Below, piece by piece: positions 18,901 to 25,794 of a stretch of DNA of 64,000 nt. The translations under genes and the position numbers were made by a program. The notes beneath the pieces were generated by a model that had not been told where the DNA came from, did not search any database, and was given only the letters and a program-made list of their open reading frames with translations. Within the stretch, counting starts at the first letter, position 1; each line of letters begins with the position of its first letter. The stretch is from Thiomicrorhabdus sp965603495 (lineage in GTDB: Bacteria; Pseudomonadota; Gammaproteobacteria; Thiomicrospirales; Thiomicrospiraceae), in assembly GCA_965603495.1 (NCBI GenBank), contig CBFDDF010000005.1, forward strand, positions 1 through 64,000. The letters are read 5' to 3'.

Positions 18901-18930
18901 GGCGCAGGTGGTTTGGCGTTAATAAAGTAG
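15913..18930 (+). CDS. Large LVIVD-repeat lipoprotein (putative beta-propeller)
   Basis: A 1005-residue secreted lipoprotein. The N terminus is a lipoprotein signal with the lipidated Cys31 in LLYNSGC, followed by Thr, which suits sorting to the outer membrane. The rest holds several degenerate repeats of the type VYVADGAGGLALIK, YAFVAAGHAGVGVVDVTDP, AYIASGLGGMIAVDVTG and VVFASGAGGLNFVDVN, which match the LVIVD repeat that folds as beta-propeller blades. A ribosome site (GGAGAG) precedes the ATG. Such proteins are surface or periplasmic with unknown ligands. It sits between terminators, as a single-gene unit, within the usually tight lysC-csrA neighbourhood, which suggests a later insertion. 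Family is fairly sure, function unknown. Confidence 0.75.
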   Translation: MKKKIFSKPVKILTAVSGGIVAASLLYNSGCTTGSGIGVGDSSLCNVPLEASLSSLERIGGATTSVALYSSDGSEWSLFNIANELHATPVGLTKGVDFKLEVEGYIHSIEIVTVGNKQYALLAMGTDGITAVDVTTPASMAIAANAKVNYYQEGIFWAEGGGDIVPDNIIESDRAPISSLAVYTETVMVDEVATEVQQLIIGDEGYGLHKTALSNLLDGILDEDGTTLKIDHEVYTLQYAGENPWGGPQSLTLYAEEGKSARLFVAQGFLGMGIFDPVTLEQVGRYNLYTDETGANGGEDWFLDMKVSEQVQTGFLDSCTGMPDYNQANFEIKEVWHGDTDAPVPWADFDRYGKHYYGARKIDVATFGETTMAYIASGLGGMIAVDVTGYDTAIAREPVTCDPIAPGEGETDFLEAGYLGYVPAAPAHGPDAPTGEQSQSLFPYFGVGMLKEAGVVDVKVDTVNKKVYYTDHFTGLMVLDSADDQSKWHGANAPYNNDTMPDDLHWPDYEFVTSYDMTPTLVPPSEEEVPAFIFEEPIILATGEVNGHGNVLAFTDSESFNPATPDTVDVVFASGAGGLNFVDVNMAADPKFTVPVHFATTTEIGAASDGSATQEINIGHAEGVASYGSALFLGDGPHGMSVWKIADENCIPTDDVHLVANTLQSEYPVTTTDGTVINPAPHAYDVVLDVANQSALVMSQSRGLRRINVSEDGAVGVPMLLYPKNTDIFEHNNDDGNVVNFLKMQDHTYGTALKGSLAFTADGSNGLTVYDLSKDPTNPTSGYIVSNIGGDTNSKPDLGHATGVALWENGDTGKTYAFVAAGHAGVGVVDVTDPVNMVLVKVFEPIKMEDDHVGKADGRSVAVRVLGNNAYFTYDSFGIVAYSTADLISPLLEGTDPTKIWTPNGEDQRPEFLARFKLQDPAMYGREELAGWSGGSTGLDIVQVDGKNLFYVAYGDAGVIKIDWTDPKNPDLKEHINTVGYAHDVTVVNGRVYVADGAGGLALIK

Positions 18931-18960
18931 ATAGAATATTTTGATTGAAGTTTAGTTTGC

Positions 18961-18987
18961 AAAACCCCGCTCAGCGGGGTTTTTTTT
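18961..18987 (+). terminator. Intrinsic terminator after the LVIVD lipoprotein gene
   Basis: Ten-pair stem AAAACCCCGC-TCA-GCGGGGTTTT followed by a run of T, 30 bases after the stop. Confidence 0.92.
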
Positions 18988-19119
18988 GTCGTAAATTAAG
19001 TGGATTATTGTGTCGCCAGTCGTGATGCAAGAATTTTGTTGTGATTGATTATAAAAACATTACATTAATTGTGGTTAAATATCTCTTATGCTGAATACAT
19101 TGTATTGGAGAAAGTTTTT

Positions 19120-19326
19120 ATGTTAGTCCTAACAAGAAAAGAAGATGAGTCACTTGTCATTGGCGGTAATGTTAAATTAACGATTTTGTCGATTAAAGGT
19201 GGTCAGGTTAGAGTTGGCATCGAAGCACCAAGAGAGGTCTCTGTCCATAGAGAAGAGTTGTTGGCTGGCAGTCAGTCATCGAGAGAAGGCACATTAAAAA
19301 CAGTAATGACATCAAAGCGATCATAA
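19120..19326 (+). CDS. csrA: Carbon storage regulator CsrA
   Basis: A 68-residue RNA-binding protein starting MLVLTRKEDESLVIG, the classic CsrA opening, with the GIEAPREVSVHREE core that makes the RNA-contact surface (Arg and Glu near the end of strand 5). It binds GGA motifs in mRNA leaders and controls translation, often of motility and central-carbon genes. The start at 19120 has a TTGGAGAAAG ribosome site; upstream in-frame codons are not supported by homology. Placement before tRNA-Ser and tRNA-Arg genes is the standard gammaproteobacterial order. Confidence 0.97.
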   Translation: MLVLTRKEDESLVIGGNVKLTILSIKGGQVRVGIEAPREVSVHREELLAGSQSSREGTLKTVMTSKRS

Positions 19327-19453
19327 GTTGGAAAGTGCATGGACGGTCAGAGAAGCAAGCGACTATAAAGTCGGCTTATTGAGTAAAAAAACACTTGAGT
19401 GAATGGGTTTACAAAAACATTCATTTAATTTGATAAAAAGTCTGTCGTGGCGG

Positions 19454-19482
19454 TTTACAACCTGGTCTATAACTTGTATTAT
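19454..19482 (+). promoter_or_regulatory. Promoter of the tRNA-Ser gene
   Basis: TTTACA at 19454-19459 and TATTAT at 19477-19482, 17 bases apart, ending 14 bases before the tRNA. Confidence 0.7.
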
Positions 19483-19496
19483 ACGCGCCTAACTTA

Positions 19497-19588
19497 GGAG
19501 ACGTGGCCGAGCGGCTGAAGGCGCTCCCCTGCTAAGGGAGTATAGGCTTTAAATCCTATCGAGAGTTCGAATCTCTCCGTCTCCACCA
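19497..19588 (+). tRNA. tRNA-Ser(GCT)
   Basis: A 92-base type II tRNA with acceptor stem GGAGACG/CGTCTCC, a long variable arm and encoded CCA end. The anticodon loop CTGCTAA within CTCCC/GGGAG gives anticodon GCT, reading AGC and AGU serine codons. Confidence 0.97.
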
Positions 19589-19620
19589 TTAGTTAGATTT
19601 TTTATCGTGTTTAAATATTA

Positions 19621-19648
19621 TTGACAATCCTTTAAGGGTCTATATAAT
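19621..19648 (+). promoter_or_regulatory. Promoter of the first tRNA-Arg gene
   Basis: Consensus TTGACA (19621-19626) and TATAAT (19643-19648), 16 bases apart, ending 15 bases before the tRNA. Confidence 0.85.
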
Positions 19649-19663
19649 ACGCCACACTATAAT

Positions 19664-19740
19664 GCGCCCGTAGCTCAATTGGATAGAGTACTCGGCTACG
19701 AACCGAGCGGTTAGGGGTTCGACTCCCTTCGGGCGCACCA
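19664..19740 (+). tRNA. tRNA-Arg(ACG), copy 1
   Basis: A 77-base cloverleaf with acceptor stem GCGCCCG/CGGGCGC, TTCGACT T-loop and encoded CCA. Loop CTACGAA within CTCGG/CCGAG gives anticodon ACG, which is edited to ICG to read CGU, CGC and CGA. Confidence 0.97.
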
Positions 19741-19746
19741 TATTCT

Positions 19747-19783
19747 AAACCCTGTTTAATCAAAGATTAAACAGGGTTTTTTA
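19747..19783 (+). terminator. Intrinsic terminator after tRNA-Arg copy 1
   Basis: A perfect 15-pair stem (19747-19761 with 19765-19779) around AAA, followed by TTTTT. Confidence 0.92.
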
Positions 19784-19865
19784 TTGCCTGATTTAAAGTA
19801 AAAATTCATAAAAATGTATTTAAGTTAAATTTGATATTTAACCTACAATCTTACTTCAAAGGCTC

Positions 19866-19871
19866 TATAAT
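19866..19871 (+). promoter_or_regulatory. -10 element of the second tRNA-Arg gene
   Basis: TATAAT within CTCTATAATACGCCACAC, nearly the same block as ahead of copy 1 (TATATAATACGCCACAC), so the promoter was duplicated along with the tRNA. The -35 is weak. Confidence 0.7.
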
Positions 19872-19883
19872 ACGCCACACAAA

Positions 19884-19960
19884 GCGCCCGTAGCTCAACT
19901 GGATAGAGTACTCGGCTACGAACCGAGCGGTTAGGGGTTCGACTCCCTTCGGGCGCACCA
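19884..19960 (+). tRNA. tRNA-Arg(ACG), copy 2
   Basis: Identical to copy 1 except for one base in the D-loop (CAACT for CAATT). Same anticodon ACG and encoded CCA. Confidence 0.97.
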
Positions 19961-19966
19961 TATTCA

Positions 19967-20002
19967 AAACCTCCTCAGTCTTCGGATTGCAGGGGGTTTT
20001 TT
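19967..20002 (+). terminator. Intrinsic terminator after tRNA-Arg copy 2
   Basis: Stem of AAAACCTCCT with AGGGGGTTTT and further pairs around a TTCG loop, one bulge, followed by TTTTTT. Confidence 0.75.
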
Positions 20003-20057
20003 ATTGCCTAAAATTGTTCACCGCTTTAGCTGTAAGGCTTGCCTTTATTTACATTTG

Positions 20058-20069
20058 ACCAGGCCTGGT
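20058..20069. repeat. ACCAGGCCTGGT palindrome, site 7
   Basis: Exact copy 60 bases upstream of the secreted amidohydrolase start; extends to 16 bases (TGACC...GGTCA). Confidence 0.95.
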
Positions 20070-20129
20070 CAGTTGATTAAATTGCCTGTATATTTGTTTT
20101 ATGGTTGTTTAATTACAGGGAAAGGATAT

Positions 20130-20993
20130 ATGTCTCGTTGCAGGTTTGTGAGGAAGTTAAGTTTGACTTGGTGTTTGCTGCTCATGCCTTTGACTGCACA
20201 ATCGGGATTGCCTATTTTTGACAGCCATCTGCATTATGGTGGTGAGGATGTCGCGAATTTTTCACCCGCTCAGATTATTGATATTTTTGATGATAACAAT
20301 ATTGCCTATGCTTTAGTGTCGAGTACGCCGAACGATGGTACGGAAAAGCTGTATCGTAAAGCGCCAAAGCGCATTATCCCTTTTTTAGGCTTGTATCAAA
20401 CATTGGAAGATAAGCGCGATTGGATGTGGGATGAAAGCGTGGTGCCGCGCGTTAAAGAAGCCTTAGCACTGGGGATTTACCGAGGGATCGGTGAGCTGCA
20501 TATCTTTGCGAAAGATCGCAAAAGCCCGGTGTTGAAAGAGATTGTATCTATCGCCAGTTCAAAAGGTTTGATGTTACAGGTGCATGGCGACGCAGAGATA
20601 TTAGATGAGATATTCCAGATTGCGCCGAATGTCACTGTGTTGTGGGCGCACCTGGGAGCGCGCCCAGAAGCGGATTATCTGCGTCAGGTGTTAGAACGTC
20701 ATCCTCAGAATTTGTATGTTGATACCACGGTCAGGGATCGACAGTTGCTTGGGGATCATGGCCAATTGTCTAGTGAATGGCGCCAGTTGTTTATTGATTA
20801 CCAAGACCGTTTTACGGTGGGGGTGGATACTTTTAGTGTTAATCGTTGGAATACCTTTGCGGAGGTTACTCAGCAAATCCGTCGGTGGTTGTCACAGCTG
20901 CCAGAGACGGTCGCGCGCAAGCTGGCGTATGATAATGCCTATCGGTTGTTCTTTGCTGAAGCGGCAAAGGTTGATGTGCAAGCAGCCGAATAA
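20130..20993 (+). CDS. Secreted metal-dependent amidohydrolase
   Basis: A 287-residue protein of the amidohydrolase/TIM-barrel class. An N-terminal signal (about 1-25, MSRCRFVRKLSLTWCLLLMP...) precedes the metal motif DSHLHYGG (Asp31, His33, His35). Further likely ligands are the histidines in LQVHGD and LWAHLGA and the aspartate in VGVDTFS, in the order expected. The start at 20130 follows GGGAAAGGA and begins the signal peptide; a longer frame from 20004 runs from inside the tRNA terminator and is not credible. A periplasmic location is unusual for this fold in bacteria. The substrate is unknown. It is flanked on both sides by ACCAGGCCTGGT sites. Confidence 0.75.
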   Translation: MSRCRFVRKLSLTWCLLLMPLTAQSGLPIFDSHLHYGGEDVANFSPAQIIDIFDDNNIAYALVSSTPNDGTEKLYRKAPKRIIPFLGLYQTLEDKRDWMWDESVVPRVKEALALGIYRGIGELHIFAKDRKSPVLKEIVSIASSKGLMLQVHGDAEILDEIFQIAPNVTVLWAHLGARPEADYLRQVLERHPQNLYVDTTVRDRQLLGDHGQLSSEWRQLFIDYQDRFTVGVDTFSVNRWNTFAEVTQQIRRWLSQLPETVARKLAYDNAYRLFFAEAAKVDVQAAE

Positions 20994-20996
20994 GCT

Positions 20997-21008
20997 ACCA
21001 GGCCTGGT
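20997..21008. repeat. ACCAGGCCTGGT palindrome, site 8
   Basis: Exact copy four bases after the amidohydrolase stop, between convergent genes; extends to 14 bases (T...A). Confidence 0.95.
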
Positions 21009-21035
21009 AAGTTTACAATTGATGATGCAATCCAT

Positions 21036-21074
21036 AAAAAAAGCCCGAATAACATAGGTTATCGGGCTTTGTTT
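21036..21074. terminator. Two-way intrinsic terminator between the amidohydrolase gene and trpS
   Basis: Stem AAAGCCCGA(A)TAAC with GTTATCGGGCTTT, one bulge. The A run on its left gives a strong T run for leftward trpS transcripts. Confidence 0.85.
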
Positions 21075-21095
21075 GTTTCTATATGGACAAGCTTG

Positions 21096-22106
21096 TTATG
21101 GCAGTACAAATCCAATGCTTTCATGGACGGATTTTAAGGTTTTCTGGGCTTGTTGGCGTGCGGTCGCCGCACCTTGTTTTAGAATCGCTTTGAGCGCGGT
21201 TTCATCCTGACGAATTTCATGATAGCGCGCTTGCATCGGCGATAGGTAATCCACTACCAGTTCACCTAACTCGACCTTAAGGTGACCATACATCTTGCCT
21301 TCAAAGTGTTTCACGACCTCATCAATCGATAAACCACTAATCACCGAATAAATCGTCAATAAGTTAGAGACACCTGGTTTATTTTCTAAATCGTAATGAA
21401 TCTCAGAGCCTGAATCGGTGGTCGCTTTCTTGAATTTTTTTAGAATGGTTTTTGGATCATCTAACAGACCGATAAAATTGCCTTTATTTTCATCTGACTT
21501 TGACATCTTAGAAAGAGGGTCTTGTAAGCTCATAATGCGGCCACCAGAAGTGGCAGGTGCAATAAATGGCTCAGGGACTTTAAAGAGTTCTTTTTCAAAA
21601 CGGTTGTTATAACGGGTCGCCAAATCACGCGTCAGTTCTAGATGCTGTTTTTGATCTGCACCGACAGGCACCATTTCTGTTTGATAAAGCAGAATGTCTG
21701 CTGCCATTAGTACCGGGTAGTCATACAAGCCCACATTGATGTTCTGTGAATACTTTTGAGATTTGTCTTTAAACTGGGTCATGCGGTTCAGTTCGCCCAT
21801 ATAGGTTGAACAGTTTAAAATCCACGCCAGTTCGGAATGTTCTGGGACGTGCGATTGAATGAAGACCGTACTCTTGTTTGGGTCAATACCAGCGGCTAAA
21901 TAAAGTGCGACAAAATCTAAGCTACGTCTCATTAAATCTTTCGGATCTTGCTCAACCGTGATGGCGTGCATATTGACCAAAGAGAAAAGGCAGTTGTAGT
22001 CATCCTGCATGGTCACCCAGTTTTTGATTGAACCGATGTAGTTGCCAAGCATAAGATCGCCAGATGGTTGGATGCCACTGAATAACGTAGGTTTAAAGTT
22101 GCTCAT
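21096..22106 (-). CDS. trpS: Tryptophanyl-tRNA synthetase
   Basis: A 336-residue class I synthetase, the usual bacterial length. The HIGH-equivalent is SGIQPSGDLMLGNYIG at the N terminus and the second signature is KMSKSDENKG. The MAADILLYQTEMVPVGADQKQHLELTRD motif lines the tryptophan site. It charges tRNA-Trp in the cytoplasm. It is transcribed alone, ending at the terminator at 21036-21074. Confidence 0.98.
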   Translation of the reverse strand: MSNFKPTLFSGIQPSGDLMLGNYIGSIKNWVTMQDDYNCLFSLVNMHAITVEQDPKDLMRRSLDFVALYLAAGIDPNKSTVFIQSHVPEHSELAWILNCSTYMGELNRMTQFKDKSQKYSQNINVGLYDYPVLMAADILLYQTEMVPVGADQKQHLELTRDLATRYNNRFEKELFKVPEPFIAPATSGGRIMSLQDPLSKMSKSDENKGNFIGLLDDPKTILKKFKKATTDSGSEIHYDLENKPGVSNLLTIYSVISGLSIDEVVKHFEGKMYGHLKVELGELVVDYLSPMQARYHEIRQDETALKAILKQGAATARQQAQKTLKSVHESIGFVLP

Positions 22107-22237
22107 AGTGAATTCTTTTTTTGATGTATTTAAGATGGGCGCTATTTTCGCACTTTCTGTCGGGAATAACTAGAGAGAAGCGCTATAAGCGAGGTATGTC
22201 ATGGCGCTTAAGGTTCGTGAGCGCCAATCACGAGGCA

Positions 22238-22789
22238 TTAGAAGATAAATGGAATGAGTTTTTTGGTTTGGCTCTGATATTTCGCATAGTCCGTCAAACG
22301 TTCCGCTAATAAACTTTCCTCATAGTGCAGTTTGAAAAGCAGAGTTGATATTAGTAATCCTAACGCAAGTAGGCTAATAATAGTGATGTGGAGCATGACC
22401 CAGGGAGTGAAAAATAGCAGTATGGACAAATACATCGGGTGGCGAATATATCTATACGGACCCGTTGTAACCAAGTTTATTCCCAACATCGGATCAGGCA
22501 CGATATTGAAATGACCAATAGGCATGGTTTTCAGGGCCCAGAGTCCAATGAAAATAGCCAGAAGTTGGAGGGGTATTATTTGCCAAACGATACTCCATGG
22601 CAGAACCCACATTAACAGTGCAATCAAAGAGAATTGTAGCGTTACCAGTGAGAAGGAGAGTAACGGGTGTTTGAATTGGGTTTTTTGAGACAAAGTCGTC
22701 AACCTATTTAATGTTGTAATGATGAGTGTGCGTAAGGATTTTATTGAATTTCTAGCGTTAGAATATTTAATTTTAGGGTATCCAGTCAT
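22238..22789 (-). CDS. Isoprenylcysteine carboxyl methyltransferase-like membrane protein
   Basis: A 183-residue inner-membrane protein with about four to five hydrophobic helices. The C-terminal half has the GPYRYIRHPMYLSILL signature and the HYEESLL motif of the ICMT/PEMT family, which use S-adenosylmethionine to methylate lipid-like or isoprenoid substrates. The bacterial substrates are largely unknown. About 45 N-terminal residues are polar and not part of the domain, so translation might begin later than the ATG at 22789. No operon partner. Confidence 0.75.
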   Translation of the reverse strand: MTGYPKIKYSNARNSIKSLRTLIITTLNRLTTLSQKTQFKHPLLSFSLVTLQFSLIALLMWVLPWSIVWQIIPLQLLAIFIGLWALKTMPIGHFNIVPDPMLGINLVTTGPYRYIRHPMYLSILLFFTPWVMLHITIISLLALGLLISTLLFKLHYEESLLAERLTDYAKYQSQTKKLIPFIF

Positions 22790-22935
22790 TTCAATTTTAA
22801 CGAAACTTTAGTGTGTTTTGTGGGTCAATTAGGATGGTATTGGATGCTTATTGTTATGAGTGGCTAACAATCGGTGTAAAACTTAGGTAATGCGTTGAAC
22901 TCTGAGTAAAAATCGCTAAAATGGGAGGTTAATTC

Positions 22936-22980
22936 ATGAGACAAAAACTGAACTTACTTTATGCGACGAATAATTCGTAA
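22936..22980 (+). CDS. Putative 14-codon leader peptide overlapping the pcnB start
   Basis: ATG at 22936 is preceded by GGGAGGTT (22923-22930) at good spacing and encodes MRQKLNLLYATNNS, ending TAA at 22978-22980. It overlaps the first codons of pcnB in another frame. The pcnB ATG itself has no recognisable ribosome site, and an in-frame TGA at 22949-22951 excludes an earlier pcnB start. This arrangement suggests that ribosomes reading the leader limit or couple translation of pcnB. It is inferred from sequence only. Confidence 0.5.
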   Translation: MRQKLNLLYATNNS

Positions 22981-24388
22981 AATCACCTCCTATTTCATTT
23001 CTCCTAACAAGCCAACCGTACCTGTTTATGGTGATGATCCTTTAATTTTAACCCGCGATGAACACAATATTTCCAGAAGTGATCTGGATAAAGCCGCTTT
23101 AGATGTTTTATATGGTTTTAAACGCTCAGGTTATGACGCGCACTTGGTCGGCGGTTGTGTCCGTGATTTATTGTTGGGTCTTGAGCCCAAGGATTTCGAT
23201 ATTGTAACGGATGCGGAGCCTGATGAAGTTAAGCAGGTTTTTAAACAACGTTGTCAGTTGATTGGTCGTCGTTTTAGATTGGCGCATGTCCGTTTTGGAC
23301 GATTGGTGATCGAAGTTGCAACTTTCCGCGGACAAGGTGAAGGTAAAGGCAGTACCGAACGAAAAGATCGCTTTGGACGTAATGGTAAGTTTTCGGGTGC
23401 CGCACGCGAAGTGGATGATGCTGGGCGCTTAGTGCGTGATAACGTTTATGGCACGATGGAAGAAGATGCTTGGCGTCGCGATTTCACTGTCAATGCACTG
23501 TATTACAATATTAAAGATTTTACGATTGTTGATTACACCGGTGGCTTGGATGATATCGATGCAGGTCAGATGCGTCTTATTGGTGATCCTGAAACCCGTT
23601 ACCGCGAAGATCCTGTAAGAATGATTCGAGCCGTTCGATTTGCCGCGAAGCTTGGTTTTAAAATTGAAAAACATACTGAAGCGCCGATGATTGAAATGGC
23701 GCCTTTATTACGTGATGTCTCCCACGCCAGAATGTTTGAAGAGGTCTTAAAGCTGTTTCACAGCGGTGTTGCGGTTCAGGTTTTTGAAAAGCTTCGTCAC
23801 TATCATATGTTTGAACATCTGTTTCCATTAACAGATCAAATATTACGTGAAGAGCAAGACGGTTTTCCGAGAATGTTAGTCATCGAGGCGCTAAAGAGTA
23901 CCGATAGTCGCATTCGTCAAGGTAAAACGGTTAACCCATCATTCTTGTTTGCAGCGCTTCTTTGGGAGCCAATGTTACAACGTAAGAACGAGAATTTAGA
24001 CTCTGGAATGCATCATCAGGATGCACTATTCGCGGCGGCGAATGATGTTATTGAGCAACAGATTAAATGTACCGCTATTCCTAAACGTTTTACGGCACAA
24101 ATTAGAGAGATTTGGAGTTACCAATATCGTTTGCCAAATCGTCAAGGTGACCGCGCTCAGAAATTAAGAGAGCATCCCCGTTTTAGAGCTGCATATGATT
24201 TTATGGGGATTCGTGCTGCAGCGGGTGAGACCGAGTTACAAGAAATATTTGATTGGTGGACCGAGTATCAAGAGAAAGACGCTGTTGAGCAGGTTGCTTT
24301 TGCAAATGCGGTTGAAAGACCTGAACGTTCAAAAAAGCCACGCAAAAATCGTAACTTTTACCGTAAACGTAGTAAATCATCAGAATAA
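22961..24388 (+). CDS. pcnB: Poly(A) polymerase I
   Basis: A 475-residue class II nucleotidyltransferase. LVGGCVRDLLLG followed by DFDIVTDAEPDEV supplies the catalytic carboxylates, and FRLAHVRFG, RDFTVNALYYN and GDPETRYREDPVRMIRAVRFAAKLGF are classic PcnB/CCA-adding motifs. The ERPERSKKPRKNRNFYRKRSK tail is basic, as in E. coli PAP I. It adds 3' poly(A) tails that promote RNA decay. The start at 22961 is the only possible ATG after an in-frame stop and lacks a ribosome site. folK follows after 17 bases, the typical pcnB-folK-panBC operon. Confidence 0.96.
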   Translation: MRRIIRKITSYFISPNKPTVPVYGDDPLILTRDEHNISRSDLDKAALDVLYGFKRSGYDAHLVGGCVRDLLLGLEPKDFDIVTDAEPDEVKQVFKQRCQLIGRRFRLAHVRFGRLVIEVATFRGQGEGKGSTERKDRFGRNGKFSGAAREVDDAGRLVRDNVYGTMEEDAWRRDFTVNALYYNIKDFTIVDYTGGLDDIDAGQMRLIGDPETRYREDPVRMIRAVRFAAKLGFKIEKHTEAPMIEMAPLLRDVSHARMFEEVLKLFHSGVAVQVFEKLRHYHMFEHLFPLTDQILREEQDGFPRMLVIEALKSTDSRIRQGKTVNPSFLFAALLWEPMLQRKNENLDSGMHHQDALFAAANDVIEQQIKCTAIPKRFTAQIREIWSYQYRLPNRQGDRAQKLREHPRFRAAYDFMGIRAAAGETELQEIFDWWTEYQEKDAVEQVAFANAVERPERSKKPRKNRNFYRKRSKSSE

Positions 24389-24405
24389 TAAGTGAACTGA
24401 ATTAA

Positions 24406-24894
24406 ATGGCCAACGTCTATATCGGTTTGGGAAGCAACCTTGAAAATCCACTTTCTCAATTGCAGATTGCAGTACAGTATTTACAGGCATTGCCAGCAAC
24501 AGTTTTAGTAGGCTGTTCTCAGTTTTATGGCTCCAAACCCTTGGGGCCTGATGATCAACCAGATTTTGTTAATGCCGTTTGTCAGCTTGAGACTCAATTG
24601 ACACCTCAGGCCTTACTTTCGGCTTTGCAGCAGATTGAAATTGATCAGGGTCGAATTAAAAAACGTCATTGGGGTGAGCGATTGATTGATTTGGATATTC
24701 TTTTGTATGCTGATCAAATCATTAAAACAGCCGAATTAACCGTGCCACATTCCGAAATCGCTTTGCGAGATTTTGTGTTGATTCCTTTGGCTGAAATCGC
24801 ACCAGGCCTGGTCATCCCCCATTTAGGCCGTGTCGAAACATTAATTTCAAACTTAGAAACTTCTTATTTAAAGCCGCTTACTTTAAGTCTTTAA
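24406..24894 (+). CDS. folK: 2-amino-4-hydroxy-6-hydroxymethyldihydropteridine pyrophosphokinase
   Basis: A 162-residue HPPK, normal length. The N-terminal YIGLGSNLENP motif, the FVNAVCQLETQLTP segment and the magnesium-binding RLIDLDILLYAD motif are all present. It transfers pyrophosphate from ATP to hydroxymethyl-dihydropterin on the way to folate. It lies between pcnB and panB as in many gammaproteobacteria. An ACCAGGCCTGGT site near the 3' end is read as Pro-Gly-Leu-Val. Confidence 0.96.
   Translation: MANVYIGLGSNLENPLSQLQIAVQYLQALPATVLVGCSQFYGSKPLGPDDQPDFVNAVCQLETQLTPQALLSALQQIEIDQGRIKKRHWGERLIDLDILLYADQIIKTAELTVPHSEIALRDFVLIPLAEIAPGLVIPHLGRVETLISNLETSYLKPLTLSL
24801..24812. repeat. ACCAGGCCTGGT palindrome, site 9
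   Basis: Exact copy inside folK, read on the plus strand as Pro-Gly-Leu-Val in IAPGLVIPH. No extension. Confidence 0.95.
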
Positions 24895-24996
24895 ATCACC
24901 TCTAAGACTTCAATAAACTGTCCATGTTTATTCATCGGAACAGTACATTATGTATATGTTATGTATATTGTTTTATATATTAATAGGTAGTTATCC

Positions 24997-25788
24997 ATGC
25001 GTAAATCACTCTCACAAATAAAGAAAATGGTTCAAGCCGGTGATGCCATTACTTGTTTAACCGCTTATGATGCCGCCTATGCTTACTGGATCGGGCAAGC
25101 GGGTGTCGATATGATTTTGGTAGGTGATTCTTTAGGTATGGTGGTACAAGGCCACACGACGACATTACCAGTGACTGTGGATGATGTGGTTTATCACACA
25201 CAAATGGTACAAAGAGGCAATGACCAGGCCTGGTGTATTGCTGATATGCCCTTCATGTCCGATTCAACACTTGAAAAAGCGCTAGAAACCGCTGCACGCC
25301 TGATGAAAGAGGGGGGTGCGAATATGGTCAAATTAGAAGGTGGGCAACGGATCATCCCAGTAGTGTCGGCCTTATCTCAACTTGGTATTCCGGTCTGCGG
25401 TCATTTAGGTTTGTTACCACAGTCCGTTGAAAAGCTTGGTTACAAGGTTCAGGGGCGTGATGAGGAGTCTGCGACTGTTTTACTGGCAGATGCTTTGGCA
25501 TTACAAGCCGCAGGTGCTGAAATGCTGGTATTAGAGTGCGTGCCTTCGGCGTTGGCAAAAAAGATTACGCAAAAACTTTCTATCCCCGTTATCGGTATAG
25601 GGTCAGGTTCAGGCACCAGTGGCCAGGTTTTAGTTTTACATGATATGTTAGGTGTAACGGTCGGTAAGGCGCCGAAATTTTCAAAAAACTTTTTAGCACA
25701 GTCAGACTCCATACAAAGCGCCTTACAAAGTTATGTTGCAGAAGTTAAGTCAGGGCATTTCCCTGCGCCTTGTCATGAAGTAGGCTGA
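24997..25788 (+). CDS. panB: 3-methyl-2-oxobutanoate hydroxymethyltransferase
   Basis: A 263-residue PanB, normal length. MILVGDSLGMVVQGHTTTLPVT holds the magnesium-binding residues, and MKEGGANMVKLEGG, CGHLGLLPQSV and IGIGSGSGTSGQVLV are family motifs. It makes ketopantoate, the first committed step to pantothenate and coenzyme A. panC follows six bases later, so they share an operon. The GIGSG segment is GIGSGSGTSGQ where most homologues have GIGAG...DGQ. An ACCAGGCCTGGT site lies inside in a different frame from the others. Confidence 0.96.
   Translation: MRKSLSQIKKMVQAGDAITCLTAYDAAYAYWIGQAGVDMILVGDSLGMVVQGHTTTLPVTVDDVVYHTQMVQRGNDQAWCIADMPFMSDSTLEKALETAARLMKEGGANMVKLEGGQRIIPVVSALSQLGIPVCGHLGLLPQSVEKLGYKVQGRDEESATVLLADALALQAAGAEMLVLECVPSALAKKITQKLSIPVIGIGSGSGTSGQVLVLHDMLGVTVGKAPKFSKNFLAQSDSIQSALQSYVAEVKSGHFPAPCHEVG
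25223..25234. repeat. ACCAGGCCTGGT palindrome, site 10
   Basis: Exact copy inside panB, read on the plus strand as Gln-Ala-Trp in NDQAWCIA. It lies only 411 bases from site 9. Confidence 0.95.
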
Positions 25789-25794
25789 TTTAAC

